From contig NZ_FRCL01000004.1 of assembly GCF_900142885.1 (NCBI RefSeq), forward strand, positions 62,001 through 126,000: a stretch of 64,000 nt of DNA. The letters are read 5' to 3'. The notes under the pieces were generated by a model, which saw only the letters and a list, made by a program, of their open reading frames with translations, was not told the origin of the DNA and did not search any database. The position numbers and the translations under genes are program-made. Shown in pieces: positions 43,098 to 51,623 of this stretch (the first letter of the stretch is position 1; the number at the start of each line of letters is the position of its first letter). Source of the DNA: Flavobacterium xinjiangense. Its GTDB lineage: Bacteria; Bacteroidota; Bacteroidia; Flavobacteriales; Flavobacteriaceae.

Positions 43098-43148
43098 TAA
43101 AAACGCTCCTTAGTTCTAAAATAATAGAATTAAGGAGCGTTTCTTTTT
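43098..43148. terminator. Bidirectional terminator
   Basis: AAACGCTCCTTA (43101-43112) pairs with TAAGGAGCGTTT (43131-43142); after one G-T pair, TTCTA pairs with TAGAA, giving an 18-bp stem. T tracts follow on both strands. Lies between convergent genes. Confidence 0.88.
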
Positions 43149-43161
43149 TGCTGCTAAACAA

Positions 43162-43704
43162 TTAATCAGCTACTTCCGGTTCAAATTGCATGTGATCCAC
43201 TACCTCAGCTACTTCCGGTTTTGAAGCTTTAAGTGCATTGAACCTTTCTAATTGTTCTGTTTCGCCTTCTTCCCCACTGAAATACGGAAAAACATCCATA
43301 ATAGGTGATTCTGAAATCGCAGGAATGGTATAATCTCCCATCGTCCCTTTCATTACACTGATGGTATTATCATACGCTTCTTTTACATCATTCGCCTGCA
43401 CTAACAAATACATATTAGTCTTGCGTTCTTTGCCACTTTCTTCGTCATACGCCAACAATGAAACTTTAGATCTAAACCAACGATCTGCATTTTCAAAAGG
43501 ATGAATTTCTGCGTAATTAGCCACTTTTATATTCGTGATTTTAAATTCTTCACTAATATACGCCGACATTTCCTCATTAATTCTGCTTTCAGCTTCAGTA
43601 TACGATAACGCGTCTACCAAGTAGGGTTCATTCGCAATCTTTTGAGCTCCAGTTTCATCCGTTTTTCTATATTTTACTTTGCATTCATACCAAATTGTGC
43701 TCAT
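43162..43704 (-). CDS. DUF4494 family protein
   Basis: 180 residues. WYECKVKYRKTDETGAQKIANEPYLVDALSYTEAE is the signature start of DUF4494, a cytosolic Bacteroidota protein of unknown function. The C-terminal third is Glu/Asp-rich. No membrane segment or enzymatic motif. Monocistronic. Confidence 0.85.
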   Translation of the reverse strand: MSTIWYECKVKYRKTDETGAQKIANEPYLVDALSYTEAESRINEEMSAYISEEFKITNIKVANYAEIHPFENADRWFRSKVSLLAYDEESGKERKTNMYLLVQANDVKEAYDNTISVMKGTMGDYTIPAISESPIMDVFPYFSGEEGETEQLERFNALKASKPEVAEVVDHMQFEPEVAD

Positions 43705-43835
43705 ATAATTTTTTTTAAGGATGTCAAAGATATATTTTAAAGGAAAAAAAAATCACAATTAATAAAATAGATATCCACAATTTTGAATGAAGCTCGGTAT
43801 TAAATTTTGTTGCATTTTTTTTCCTATTAATTCAT

Positions 43836-43874
43836 AAAAAAGCAGCCTCTCCAAAAATTAGGAGAGGCTGTTTT
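43836..43874 (-). terminator. Terminator of the second nitroreductase gene
   Basis: CAGCCTCTCC (43843-43852) with GGAGAGGCTG (43861-43870), 8-nt loop, and a T6 tract on the minus strand. Confidence 0.85.
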
Positions 43875-43899
43875 AGAATATATTTCTTCCGAATTGGTT

Positions 43900-44532
43900 T
43901 TAGTCAATAAGAGTAACCAAATCTTCTCTGCTTTTTCTAACTTTCGTTAAATTAACTAACCAGTCATTTTCAGCGTCTCTGTATCCTAAAGGAAGGATTA
44001 CACAACTTCTAAGACCTTTTTCTCTAAGGTTTAAAATTTCATCCAAAGCGGCTGGGTCAAAACCTTCAATTGGTGTGCTGTCAACGCCTTCAAAAGCGGC
44101 TGCTGCAATAGCTTGAGAAAAGGCAATATATGCTTGTCTTGCTGCATGCTGAAAATTCACTTCAGCATCTTTTTGAGGATAACTGTTCAATAACATTTGA
44201 CGGTAATTTTCCCAACCTTCGTTCACAAAACCACGAGCTTCATTCGTAAGATCAAACATTTTATTGATTCGTTCCGCTGTATACGTATCCCAAGCGGCAA
44301 AAACCAATAAATGAGAACAGTCTGTAATCACAGATTGATTCCAACCAATAGCTCTGATTTTTTCTTTTATTTCTTGGTTCGTAACCACCATTATTTCAAA
44401 AGGCTGCAAACCGCTGGATGTTGGTGCCAGTGAAGCTGCTTCCAGAATGTTATTAATTTTATCTTCAGAAACTTTTTGACCATTCATTGCTTTTGCAGCA
44501 TAACGCCATTTCAATTTATCTAATAATTCCAT
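43900..44532 (-). CDS. Nitroreductase-family NAD(P)H:FMN oxidoreductase (second copy)
   Basis: 210 residues, paralogue of the enzyme at 29145 with the same length and core motifs: KWRYAAKAMNG, SLAPTSSGLQPFEIMVV and LGYRDAEN...KVRKSREDLV. FMN-dependent reduction of quinones or nitro compounds with NAD(P)H is expected. It sits downstream of a TetR gene on the same strand (54-bp gap), so the pair likely responds to a small hydrophobic inducer, in contrast to the MarR-controlled copy. Confidence 0.9.
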   Translation of the reverse strand: MELLDKLKWRYAAKAMNGQKVSEDKINNILEAASLAPTSSGLQPFEIMVVTNQEIKEKIRAIGWNQSVITDCSHLLVFAAWDTYTAERINKMFDLTNEARGFVNEGWENYRQMLLNSYPQKDAEVNFQHAARQAYIAFSQAIAAAAFEGVDSTPIEGFDPAALDEILNLREKGLRSCVILPLGYRDAENDWLVNLTKVRKSREDLVTLID

Positions 44533-44586
44533 CTTACTTGTATTTATTTATTTTACTTATTTATATTTTATTTTCTAAAAAAGAGC

Positions 44587-45165
44587 CTAAACTCGTATGC
44601 TGTCCCAAGCCACTTGGAACGCTTCATTTATTACGTTCTCGCCTAATGGGCAAAGCGCTCTGTTGTCCATATTCATCAAAAAAGCCATTGGATAAATGGA
44701 GAAAGCGTACAGCAAATAAGGCGAAATATCTTTGACAATTCCTTCCTTTATCCCTTTTGACCATAAATCAAAAAGAGGTGTCAAATATTTTAATCCTTCT
44801 TGGCGCGTTTCCTCATCAATCATAGGTGTATTGTCACATTGCGATAAAAAAGAGGCTTCTTCTTTGTTTTCCAATTTAAATGCAGCCATGGCAATCCAGA
44901 TTTTTTCAAAACTCTTTTTTACTTCATCATCTGATTCGTATTGGCTAAACGCCGCTTCCGCAAAAGAACCTTTTACATCCAAATACAGTTGATTAACCAG
45001 GTCTTGTTTGCTTTCAAAAAACAGATAAATGGTAGCTGGAGAAACATTGGCTATTTTGGCCACTTTAGCCATCGAAGCACTTTGAATCCCTCCATTGTTT
45101 ACTAAGCTTAAAGTCGCCTTTAATAGTGCGGTACGTTTATCTATACTTTTTTGAAGTTGTGCCAT
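44587..45165 (-). CDS. TetR/AcrR family regulator
   Basis: 192 residues. The N-terminal HTH is ASMAKVAKIANVSPATIYLFFESKQDLVNQLY; the rest is an all-helical ligand-binding domain with a C-terminal TetR_C-like part. I chose the ATG at 45165 because the in-frame GTG at 45192 lies upstream of the -7 box TATCTTTG (45189-45182). A 14-bp perfect palindrome lies just upstream, so it probably represses itself and the oxidoreductase gene. Confidence 0.88.
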   Translation of the reverse strand: MAQLQKSIDKRTALLKATLSLVNNGGIQSASMAKVAKIANVSPATIYLFFESKQDLVNQLYLDVKGSFAEAAFSQYESDDEVKKSFEKIWIAMAAFKLENKEEASFLSQCDNTPMIDEETRQEGLKYLTPLFDLWSKGIKEGIVKDISPYLLYAFSIYPMAFLMNMDNRALCPLGENVINEAFQVAWDSIRV

Positions 45166-45181
45166 AATTAATATTAAAGTG

Positions 45182-45213
45182 CAAAGATACACAAAAAAGA
45201 ATGAACGTTCATT
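45182..45213 (-). promoter_or_regulatory. TetR operator and -7 box
   Basis: AATGAACGTTCATT (45200-45213) is a perfect 14-bp palindrome sitting directly upstream of the minus-strand -7 box TATCTTTG (45189-45182), between it and the -33 position. A repressor there would block RNA polymerase. Confidence 0.7.
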
Positions 45214-45419
45214 TATTTTAAAATAATTAGGATTTGTTTAATACAAGTCCAGTTCTCTGGATATTAAAACACAAGAAGAAATTTAGATTAAAAAAAAAAA
45301 TAGTTAGAGTGAATGGCCCATAATATTCAACGATTTGGTGACAAATGGCTTTACATTTATGCTTCTTTTTAACATAAAAAACAAGATTAATTTATGTTAA
45401 TATTATGTTAAATAAAAAT

Positions 45420-45457
45420 TTAAACAAGTGTTTAAATTAAACAGTTGTTTAATTTTG
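45420..45457 (+). promoter_or_regulatory. Tandem TetR-type dyads over the efflux operon promoter
   Basis: TTAAACAAGTGTTTAA (45420-45435) and TTAAACAGTTGTTTAA (45437-45452) have identical arms TTAAACA-N2-TGTTTAA and begin 17 bp apart. The second overlaps the -7 box TAATTTTG (45450-45457). Probable operator of the TetR encoded at 45480. Confidence 0.72.
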
Positions 45458-45479
45458 CTTCGAAATAAAAACAGAAGAA

Positions 45480-46106
45480 TTGAAAAGCAATTTTAACGAT
45501 AAACAAATTATAATTCTGGAAGTAGCCGAAACGCTATTTGCCGAAAAAGGATTTGACGGTACTTCGATTCGGAATATTGCGAAAGAAGCCAAAATAAACA
45601 TTGCAATGGTTTCGTATTATTTTGGTTCTAAGGAAAAATTACTGGAATCACTTATACTCTATAGAACTTCCGACTTAAAATTACAATTGGATAATTTGAT
45701 AATCGAAGACCTTGAACCCATAGAGAAAATAAACAAGCTTATTGAACTTTACATCAATCGCATCAATTGCAATAAAGGGATCTACAGAATTTTACACTTT
45801 GAATTTACCTCTAAAAAAGGAGATTCAAATCTTCAGGCTTTCTCGGAATTAAAAAAAGGAAATCTTAAGTCTTTGGAATCTATCATCATAGAAGGACAAA
45901 CCAAAGGTATTTTTAGAAAAGACGTTATTATTCCTCTTATTACGCCAACAATTCTAGGTACTTTCTTTCATTTCCATATGAACAAATCTTTCTTTCAAAA
46001 TTTACTAAATTTGAAAACCGAAGACTTATACAATAATTACATAAAAACCAATTTGACATTACACATTCAACAAACTATAAAAGCCCTTCTGATATATGAA
46101 AGTTAG
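45480..46106 (+). CDS. TetR/AcrR family repressor of an efflux operon
   Basis: 208 residues. HTH at residues 22-47 (GTSIRNIAKEAKINIAMVSYYFGSKEKLLES). It begins with TTG at 45480, since no ATG is near and the N-terminal helix needs these residues. Its end overlaps the TolC gene by 11 bp, so it leads the operon TetR-TolC-EmrA-EmrB. Autorepression through the twin dyads at 45420-45452 is the natural model, relieved by a transported drug or lipid. Confidence 0.9.
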   Translation: MKSNFNDKQIIILEVAETLFAEKGFDGTSIRNIAKEAKINIAMVSYYFGSKEKLLESLILYRTSDLKLQLDNLIIEDLEPIEKINKLIELYINRINCNKGIYRILHFEFTSKKGDSNLQAFSELKKGNLKSLESIIIEGQTKGIFRKDVIIPLITPTILGTFFHFHMNKSFFQNLLNLKTEDLYNNYIKTNLTLHIQQTIKALLIYES

Positions 46107-47421
46107 TCAATTAATGCTCTTCGGGATTTTCTTTATAGGAATTTCAGCCGTAGAAGCACAAGAAAAAACGAGTTTAACACTCGATGAAGCCATCCATTTG
46201 GCTTGGAAAAACAGTAATGAGGTTAGCTTAGCCAATGCTAAAGTAAATACTAAAAAATACGAATTACAATCCACAAAAAACAGTCAATATCCTGACTTGA
46301 AAATTTCAGGACAATATCAAAGATTGGCAAAAGCTTCGATTGATTTAAAAATCAATAAAAGTGCTACTTCTGAACCGCTTCCTGTTGTAGATCAATTGAT
46401 GATTGGACAAGTTAATGCCAGCGTACCTGTTTTTGCAGGATTTAAAATCCAAAACAGCATCAAAGCTTACGAAAACTTATATCAGGCAGAAACAGCTACA
46501 GCCTCTCAAAAAAAGGAAGAAGTGGCCATGAAAGTGGTTAACCATTATGCTGATTTGTATAAAGCACAAAAAACATTGGAACTTTTGAAAGAAAATCAGA
46601 AAAGAGCGCAACAGCGAGCAACTGATTTTAGCGACTTAGAAAAAAACGGAATTATCCCAAGAAATGATTTGTTAAAATCCCAATTACAAGTTTCTAAAAT
46701 TCAGTTGTCCTTAGATGAAGCAGCTAAAAATTTAAATATTGTAAATTTTTATCTGGTTACCTTACTAAAATTGCCAACTGGTACAAAACTAGTGATTAAC
46801 GAGAGTGATTTTGCCAACTTTCAAATGGATAACATTCCGGCAAATGATGAACCGGCCCTACAAAATCGTAAAGATTTAGAAGCTATACGATTTCAAGGAA
46901 AAGCAAGTCAGGCCAATATTAAAATTGCAAAAAGCGGATATTATCCTTCGATTGCAATCATTGGTGGTTATACCGCATTAGACCTAAAAAATGTGATTAC
47001 CGTTCAAAACGCAATGAATATTGGTGTTGGGGTTTCTTATGATTTGAGTGCTATTCTCAAAAATGGAACTACGGTAAAAATAGCCGAAAGTAAAGCGATT
47101 GAAGTGCAAAATTCTGAAGCTATGCTGACCGACTATATCAGACTGGAAGTTCAAAATGCAATAGAAGATTATGACTTGGCACTGAAACAAAATGAGGTTT
47201 ATGCACAAGCCGTTGAACAATCATCGGAAAACTACAGAATTATCAAAGACAAATATGACAACGGCCTTTCCGACACCAATGATTTATTGGAAGCCGACGT
47301 AGAACAATTAGGTTCCAAAATCAATAAAGCATTAGCAAAAGCAAATATTATTCAAAAATATTACGAACTGCTTTCTGTTACCGGACAATTATCTCAATCA
47401 TTCAATCTAGCAAAAATATAA
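46096..47421 (+). CDS. TolC family outer-membrane efflux protein
   Basis: 441 residues with signal peptide (1-22, VEAQE). Two internally repeated alpha-helical/beta units, with SLTLDEAIHLAWKNS at the start and the second repeat around SDTNDLLEADVEQL, typical of outer-membrane factors. It forms the trimeric exit duct for the EmrAB-type pump. ATG 46096 lies inside the end of the repressor gene. Confidence 0.92.
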   Translation: MKVSQLMLFGIFFIGISAVEAQEKTSLTLDEAIHLAWKNSNEVSLANAKVNTKKYELQSTKNSQYPDLKISGQYQRLAKASIDLKINKSATSEPLPVVDQLMIGQVNASVPVFAGFKIQNSIKAYENLYQAETATASQKKEEVAMKVVNHYADLYKAQKTLELLKENQKRAQQRATDFSDLEKNGIIPRNDLLKSQLQVSKIQLSLDEAAKNLNIVNFYLVTLLKLPTGTKLVINESDFANFQMDNIPANDEPALQNRKDLEAIRFQGKASQANIKIAKSGYYPSIAIIGGYTALDLKNVITVQNAMNIGVGVSYDLSAILKNGTTVKIAESKAIEVQNSEAMLTDYIRLEVQNAIEDYDLALKQNEVYAQAVEQSSENYRIIKDKYDNGLSDTNDLLEADVEQLGSKINKALAKANIIQKYYELLSVTGQLSQSFNLAKI

Positions 47422-47430
47422 TCAAAACAC

Positions 47431-48510
47431 ATGGAAAAGAAAAAGACAAATACAAAATTTATTATTATCCTAGCTGTTTTGGTAGTATTAGGCGGAACTT
47501 ATGGAATCTATAAATACATGCACTCTTTGGCTCATGAAGAAACAGATGATGCGCAAATAGAAAAAAACATGAATCCTATTATCCCTAAAGTTTCCGGGTA
47601 TGTGGATAAAGTATACATAAAAGATAACGATTTTGTAAAAAAAGGAGATACCTTATTTACGATAGACAAGAGAGATTATCAGTTGAAAATCGACGAGGCA
47701 AATGCTTCATTTCTTGCTGCCGAGGGAAATTTTGAAGTTTCAAAAGCGGATATTGGAAGTGCTTTGGCTAACATTTCCGTGTCTGATGCCAATGTATTAT
47801 CTGCCGGAGGAAATATTCAATCGGCAAAAATTAGATTGGACCGAATTAACAGTGATTACATTCGTTACAATAATTTGTATAAAAATCATTCGATTACAAA
47901 ACAACAATACGAGCAAGCTTTAGCAGCAAAACTAGAAGCTGAAAATCAAGTCCGTATTTTGCAACAGCAAGAAAGAGCCAGTGCTTTTCAAAAATCAGTA
48001 ATTGTAGCTAAATCTAAAGTTTCTAATAAACAGACTGATGTTGCTGCCGCCAACATCAAAAGAGCAAAAGCGATGCTTGATGCTGCTGAATTAAATTTAA
48101 CCTATACGGTAGTTACAGCGGCTATTGATGGTCAGGTTTCAAAAATTGATATTCAACCAGGACAATTGGTACAACCGGGACAATCTCTTTTCTATATCAT
48201 CAATAATTCGAACGCTTGGGTAATTGCAAATTTCAAGGAAACGCAATTAAACAAAATGATTATTGGACAAAAAGTAACGGTAAATGTAGACGCTTATCCC
48301 GACTATAATTTTGAAGGTACTATCACCTCTTTTTCACCGGCAACAGGATCTCGTTTCTCTATTTTGCCTCCAGACAATGCTACAGGGAACTTTGTAAAAA
48401 CCATTCAACGCTTACCCGTAAAAATAAGCTTGAACAAATCTAACGATGTCGAGAAAATTAAATTATTGCGTCCGGGGATGAATGTTGATGTTGATGTACA
48501 TTTAAAATAA
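47431..48510 (+). CDS. HlyD/EmrA-type membrane fusion protein
   Basis: 359 residues. One N-terminal TM helix (about 10-27), lipoyl half-motifs around VSGYVDKVYIKDNDFVKKGDTLF and TAAIDGQVSKIDIQPGQLVQPGQ, and a coiled-coil hairpin between them. It links the inner-membrane transporter to TolC. Ten bp after TolC and 1 bp before EmrB. Confidence 0.92.
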   Translation: MEKKKTNTKFIIILAVLVVLGGTYGIYKYMHSLAHEETDDAQIEKNMNPIIPKVSGYVDKVYIKDNDFVKKGDTLFTIDKRDYQLKIDEANASFLAAEGNFEVSKADIGSALANISVSDANVLSAGGNIQSAKIRLDRINSDYIRYNNLYKNHSITKQQYEQALAAKLEAENQVRILQQQERASAFQKSVIVAKSKVSNKQTDVAAANIKRAKAMLDAAELNLTYTVVTAAIDGQVSKIDIQPGQLVQPGQSLFYIINNSNAWVIANFKETQLNKMIIGQKVTVNVDAYPDYNFEGTITSFSPATGSRFSILPPDNATGNFVKTIQRLPVKISLNKSNDVEKIKLLRPGMNVDVDVHLK

Positions 48511-48511
48511 A

Positions 48512-50092
48512 ATGGCAGTAGTAGAAGATGATTTAGTAGAATATGGCTACAGGCGAGTTATTATTACGATAACAGCAGTACTTTGTGCATTGCTGGAAAT
48601 CGTGGATACAACTATTGTCAATGTGGCTTTAACCAACATGAGAGGAAGCCTGGGTGCTACATTAAATGATGTGGCATGGGTAATTACGGCTTATGCTATT
48701 GCAAACGTAATTGTCATTCCCATGACGAGTTGGCTTTCGCAACAATTTGGAAGACGTAATTATTTTGTGGTATCCATTATCATTTTTACTGTTGCCTCCT
48801 TCATGTGTGGAAACTCTGATAATATTTGGGAACTCATTGTTTTCCGATTTATTCAAGGACTTGGTGGCGGTGCTTTATTAGTTACTGCACAAACTATTAT
48901 AACCGAGAGCTATCCTATTGCAAAAAGGGGTATGGCTCAGGCAATTTATGGAATGGGTGTAATTGTGGGCCCTACTTTAGGTCCGCCATTAGGAGGTTAT
49001 CTGGTCGATCATTTTTCTTGGCCATATATTTTCTATATCAATATTCCTCTTGGTATTATTGCTGCTATTTTAGCATTCACTTTTGTACGGAGTCCACAAT
49101 ACGGTGAAAAGTTAAAAGTCAACCAAGTCGATTGGTGGGGTATTTTGCTTTTGTCAGCTTTTATAGGTTCGTTACAATTTGTTTTGGAACACGGGCAACA
49201 AGATGATTGGTTCAACAACTCAACAATTGTAACCTTAAGTACCGTTTCCGTCTTTGGATTAATATTATTTGTCTGGCGAGAGCTAACCTACAAGTATCCT
49301 ATAGTAAACTTAAGTGTTTTGAAAGATGGGAATCTTAGAATTGGCGTATTAATGTGTTTTATCTTGGGATTTGGACTTTATGGTTCGACTTTAATTATTC
49401 CCATTTATACGCAATCCATTTTAGGCTGGACAGCGACTGATGCAGGATTATTACTTATTCCGGGTTCAATTACTACTGCGTTTATGATGCCAATTATTGG
49501 AAAATTAATTCAAAGAGGTGTTCCTCAAGGATATATGGTAGGTATTGGTTTTTTGGTTTTCTTTTTCTTCACTTTTATGATGCACAATAGAATGACCCCC
49601 AATACGGGTACTGAACATCTATTTTGGCCTTTGATTTTGAGAGGAGTTGGATTAGGATTACTTTTCGTTCCTATAACAACCTTATCACTTTCTACGCTGA
49701 AAGGGAAACATATTGGTGAAGGCGCAGCGTTTACAGGAATGATGAGACAATTAGGAGGCTCATTTGGTATTGCCATTATTACCACTTTTATCACAAGATT
49801 CAGTCAGAAACACCGTGTAGACTTAGTTTCTCATTTAGATGCCAGCAAATTTGAAGTACAACAACGCATCGCGATGCTGCAAAAAGGTTTTATGTCTAAA
49901 GGATTCAGCAGCAATGTTGCACTAAAAAAAGCGTACCAGGCAATTGATTATTCTATAATGAAGCAAAGTACCGTTTTATCATACATGGATATTTTTCTGT
50001 ATCTCGGTATTATGTTCCTATGTTGTATTCCTATTATATTTTTAATAAAAAAAGGAAAAAACAAGATCAATCCTGCGGATCCTATGCATTAA
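48512..50092 (+). CDS. DHA2 family MFS multidrug transporter (EmrB-like)
   Basis: 526 residues, 14 predicted helices. LLEIVDTTIVNVALTNM is the DHA2 helix-1 motif with its Asp, WLSQQFGRR motif A, and GPTLGPPLGGYLVDHFSW motif C of drug:H+ antiporters. Final gene of the efflux operon. Substrate unknown; fatty acids or hydrophobic drugs are usual for this type. Confidence 0.93.
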   Translation: MAVVEDDLVEYGYRRVIITITAVLCALLEIVDTTIVNVALTNMRGSLGATLNDVAWVITAYAIANVIVIPMTSWLSQQFGRRNYFVVSIIIFTVASFMCGNSDNIWELIVFRFIQGLGGGALLVTAQTIITESYPIAKRGMAQAIYGMGVIVGPTLGPPLGGYLVDHFSWPYIFYINIPLGIIAAILAFTFVRSPQYGEKLKVNQVDWWGILLLSAFIGSLQFVLEHGQQDDWFNNSTIVTLSTVSVFGLILFVWRELTYKYPIVNLSVLKDGNLRIGVLMCFILGFGLYGSTLIIPIYTQSILGWTATDAGLLLIPGSITTAFMMPIIGKLIQRGVPQGYMVGIGFLVFFFFTFMMHNRMTPNTGTEHLFWPLILRGVGLGLLFVPITTLSLSTLKGKHIGEGAAFTGMMRQLGGSFGIAIITTFITRFSQKHRVDLVSHLDASKFEVQQRIAMLQKGFMSKGFSSNVALKKAYQAIDYSIMKQSTVLSYMDIFLYLGIMFLCCIPIIFLIKKGKNKINPADPMH

Positions 50093-50110
50093 TTTATTGC
50101 ATTTAAAAAT

Positions 50111-50154
50111 AAAAAAAGACGCCGATTTTTTAAATGAAATCGGCGTCTTTTTTT
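50111..50154. terminator. Bidirectional terminator
   Basis: An 18-bp stem, AAAAAAAGACGCCGATTT (50111-50128) with AAATCGGCGTCTTTTTTT (50137-50154), between the efflux operon and yaaA. Confidence 0.9.
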
Positions 50155-50171
50155 ATTAATTAACTAGAATT

Positions 50172-50930
50172 TTATCTAGTAAAAACCAAATGATTTCCCT
50201 TTGATAAATTAGCATCAAGCTGATAGCCTTCATAATTGAAACCTTTTAAATCATCAATTGTTTTAGCATCCGTGTCAATAATATAACGAACCATCATTCC
50301 CCTAGCCTTCTTGGCAAAAAAACTAATTATTTTAAGCTTGCCGTTTTTATAATCTTTGAATTCTGGAGTAATTACTGGAACTTTCAAGGCTTTGACATCA
50401 ATTACTGAAAAATACTCCGTACTGGCGAGATTGATGAACAATTCTCCTTTTTTAAGTTCTTTATTCAATTCTTTTGTAACGGTAGTTTTCCAAAATTCAT
50501 ATAAATTTTTTCTTTCACCAATAGGAAGTTTTGTTCCCATTTCTAATCTATAAGCTTGCATCAAATCCAATGGTCTAAGCAATCCGTACAAACCTGACAA
50601 TATTCTCAAACTATCTTGTAACGTTTCTAATTTTTCTATTGGAATTGAATAGGCATCCAATCCGGTATACACATCCCCGTCAAAAGTAAAAACTGCCGGA
50701 CGCGCATTTTCTGGAGTGAAAGGTGTTTTCCATTCTTGATTACGTTTCCAATTCAAATCAGCGAGTTTATCTGAAATACTCATCAAACCAGATAATTCAG
50801 CGGGCTTTTTTTCTTTTAAAACTTTATGAACCTGTCTCGCTTCTTTTAGAAATAAAGGTTCGGTATGCTGTGACGTAGGTAACTCTTTTTCGAAATTTAA
50901 TGATTTAGCTGGCGATATAACAATTTTCAT
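50172..50930 (-). CDS. yaaA: Peroxide stress protein YaaA
   Basis: 252 residues. MKIVISPAKSLNFEKELP start, LYGLLRPLDLMQAYRLEMGTKL and ASTEYFSVID are YaaA/UPF0246 signatures. In E. coli YaaA lowers free iron and protects DNA and proteins from peroxide. The start ATG at 50930 sits downstream of a -7 box TACTTTTG (50965-50958, minus); the longer frame to 51035 runs through the promoter. Confidence 0.92.
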   Translation of the reverse strand: MKIVISPAKSLNFEKELPTSQHTEPLFLKEARQVHKVLKEKKPAELSGLMSISDKLADLNWKRNQEWKTPFTPENARPAVFTFDGDVYTGLDAYSIPIEKLETLQDSLRILSGLYGLLRPLDLMQAYRLEMGTKLPIGERKNLYEFWKTTVTKELNKELKKGELFINLASTEYFSVIDVKALKVPVITPEFKDYKNGKLKIISFFAKKARGMMVRYIIDTDAKTIDDLKGFNYEGYQLDANLSKGNHLVFTR

Positions 50931-51052
50931 ATTCAGATTCAATTTTAGTATCAGATTCAAAAGTACAAATTGAAAATAAGAAATGAGGCTGTACGAATTG
51001 ATTTGTCTAATAATAGGATAGATAATATAAATCATTGCAAATATATTTTTAC

Positions 51053-51060
51053 TATTTTTG
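51053..51060 (+). promoter_or_regulatory. -7 box of the GNAT-MFS pair
   Basis: TATTTTTG (51053-51060), 32 bp before the ATG at 51093. Confidence 0.5.
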
Positions 51061-51092
51061 ATTGAACCAAACCAAAACCACTATAGTGTATT

Positions 51093-51623
51093 ATGTCTAA
51101 AATTGAAATTAAAAAAGCTTCTTTATCTGACCTTGAAGCCATACAAATTATAAGCATCCAAACCTTTTCTGAAACTTTTGCCGAAGTAAACACACCCGAA
51201 AATATTGAAAATTACAATCGGGAAAGTTTTAATTTGGAACAATTAACTTCGGAAATAACCAATCCAAACTCCCAGTTTTTTATAGCTTATTCTGATTCAG
51301 AACCAATTGGCTATTTAAAAATAAATTTTGGTAACGCGCAAACCGAAATACTAAATGATCATGCGTTAGAAATTCATAGAATCTATGTTTCACAAGCTTT
51401 TCACGGAAAAAAAGCAGGTCAATTCTTGCTCGATAAAGCAATCCAGATTGCACAGCAAACCACTTCAGACTATATTTGGCTTGGCGTTTGGGAAGAAAAT
51501 CATCGAGCATTACGATTTTATACCAAAAATGGTTTCGTGGCCTTTGACAAACATGTTTTTATTCTTGGCGATGAAGAACAAACAGATTTATTAATGAAAT
51601 TGGATATAAATAAAAAATCATAA
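51093..51623 (+). CDS. GNAT family N-acetyltransferase
   Basis: 176 residues. EIHRIYVSQAFHGKKAGQFLLDKAI is the acetyl-CoA binding beta-4/alpha-3 region and WLGVWEENHRALRFYTKNGF the motif-B end of the fold. Resembles the spermidine/spermine acetyltransferase-like (PaiA) branch. Its stop overlaps the ATG of the MFS gene by one base (TAATG), so both are translated together. Confidence 0.9.
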   Translation: MSKIEIKKASLSDLEAIQIISIQTFSETFAEVNTPENIENYNRESFNLEQLTSEITNPNSQFFIAYSDSEPIGYLKINFGNAQTEILNDHALEIHRIYVSQAFHGKKAGQFLLDKAIQIAQQTTSDYIWLGVWEENHRALRFYTKNGFVAFDKHVFILGDEEQTDLLMKLDINKKS

